Source: Spirochaeta sp. (GTDB lineage: Bacteria; Spirochaetota; Spirochaetia; DSM-27196; SLAA01). Taken from it: a stretch of 14,223 nt of DNA. The notes below the pieces were generated by a model. It searched no databases. It saw only the letters and a program-made list of their open reading frames with translations, and was not told the DNA's origin. The DNA lies in assembly GCA_020201015.1 (NCBI GenBank), contig JAIVHN010000007.1:1-14223 (forward strand), in the 5' to 3' direction. Made by a program: the position numbers and the translations under genes. Below are positions 14,072 through 14,223 of this stretch, piece after piece. Positions within the stretch are counted from its first letter, which is position 1; every line of letters starts with the position of its first letter.

Positions 14072-14223
14072 GGAAGATCTCCTTCTCCAAGAAACTCGGG
14101 GTTTATTTGCAGGGCTTGGCCAGAGCTCAGGGCCTGGGCAATTTTGTGTCGCGCTTGGTTTACAATGAGTCCAAAGGTCTGTCGGGAAACTCCCATGGCC
14201 GCCGCCGCCTGAACGTGGTACAT
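14062..14223 (-). CDS. DUF134 family DNA-binding protein, C-terminal part, cut by window edge
   Basis: Reading leftward from the right edge gives 53 residues to a TAG at 14062. The sequence begins MYHVQAAAAMGVSRQTFGLI, then VNQARHKIAQALSSGQALQI. This is the conserved helix-turn-helix end of DUF134 proteins, which typically read QEEAAERMGVSRQTF, then ARRKVADALVNGKAL, then I. The first Met visible is probably internal (YHVQ in place of the usual YQEQ), and the N-terminal half lies beyond the window. The frame runs ten bases into the NifX-like gene, so the two are coupled. DUF134 and Nitro_FeMo-Co family genes often occur side by side, which supports both calls. Confidence 0.82.
   Translation of the reverse strand: MYHVQAAAAMGVSRQTFGLIVNQARHKIAQALSSGQALQINPEFLGEGDLPCV

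Overview
The window looks like chromosomal DNA of a diderm bacterium of moderate GC content. A C-terminal-Phe outer-membrane barrel, several secreted proteins and a lipobox protein imply an outer membrane. The style of the small secreted helical proteins suggests a free-living spirochaete (Spirochaeta/Alkalispirochaeta-like). That is an impression from sequence style, not a proven assignment. No rRNA, tRNA, CRISPR array or complete insertion sequence is visible. No gene-free stretch exceeds about 185 bases.

Left part (1-3600): tandem repeats at the edge, then a leftward cryptochrome-DASH gene that seems to lack its usual C-terminal tail. It is followed by a rightward higBA-type toxin-antitoxin locus with an N-terminally truncated toxin and an intact antitoxin. 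A leftward two-gene unit follows, an XRE-type regulator and an MFS transporter. Several genes here end abruptly, which suggests past rearrangement.

Middle (3780-8420): a rightward alpha/beta hydrolase with its own terminator, a rightward charged secreted protein, and a rightward outer-membrane beta-barrel. Converging on these is a leftward operon. It encodes an ECF sigma factor, a single-pass membrane protein (probable anti-sigma factor) with an isoamylase-N/CBM48-like domain on its predicted extracytoplasmic side, and a secreted helical protein. This operon looks like a cell-envelope signalling module and is the most interesting part of the window.

Right part (8500-14223): a rightward phosphonate/phosphite-type ABC importer operon phnD-phnC-phnE plus a SAM methyltransferase. 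A 26-base perfect palindrome separates phnD from phnC. The permease carries an unusual N-terminal half with extra membrane helices and a predicted extracytoplasmic Ig/IPT-like domain. The methyltransferase runs head-on into a leftward EAL phosphodiesterase gene and the two reading frames overlap by 165 bases. Upstream of the EAL gene, on the same strand, are a NifX/NifB-type iron-molybdenum-cofactor-family protein with a His-rich tail and a DUF134 DNA-binding protein cut by the window edge.
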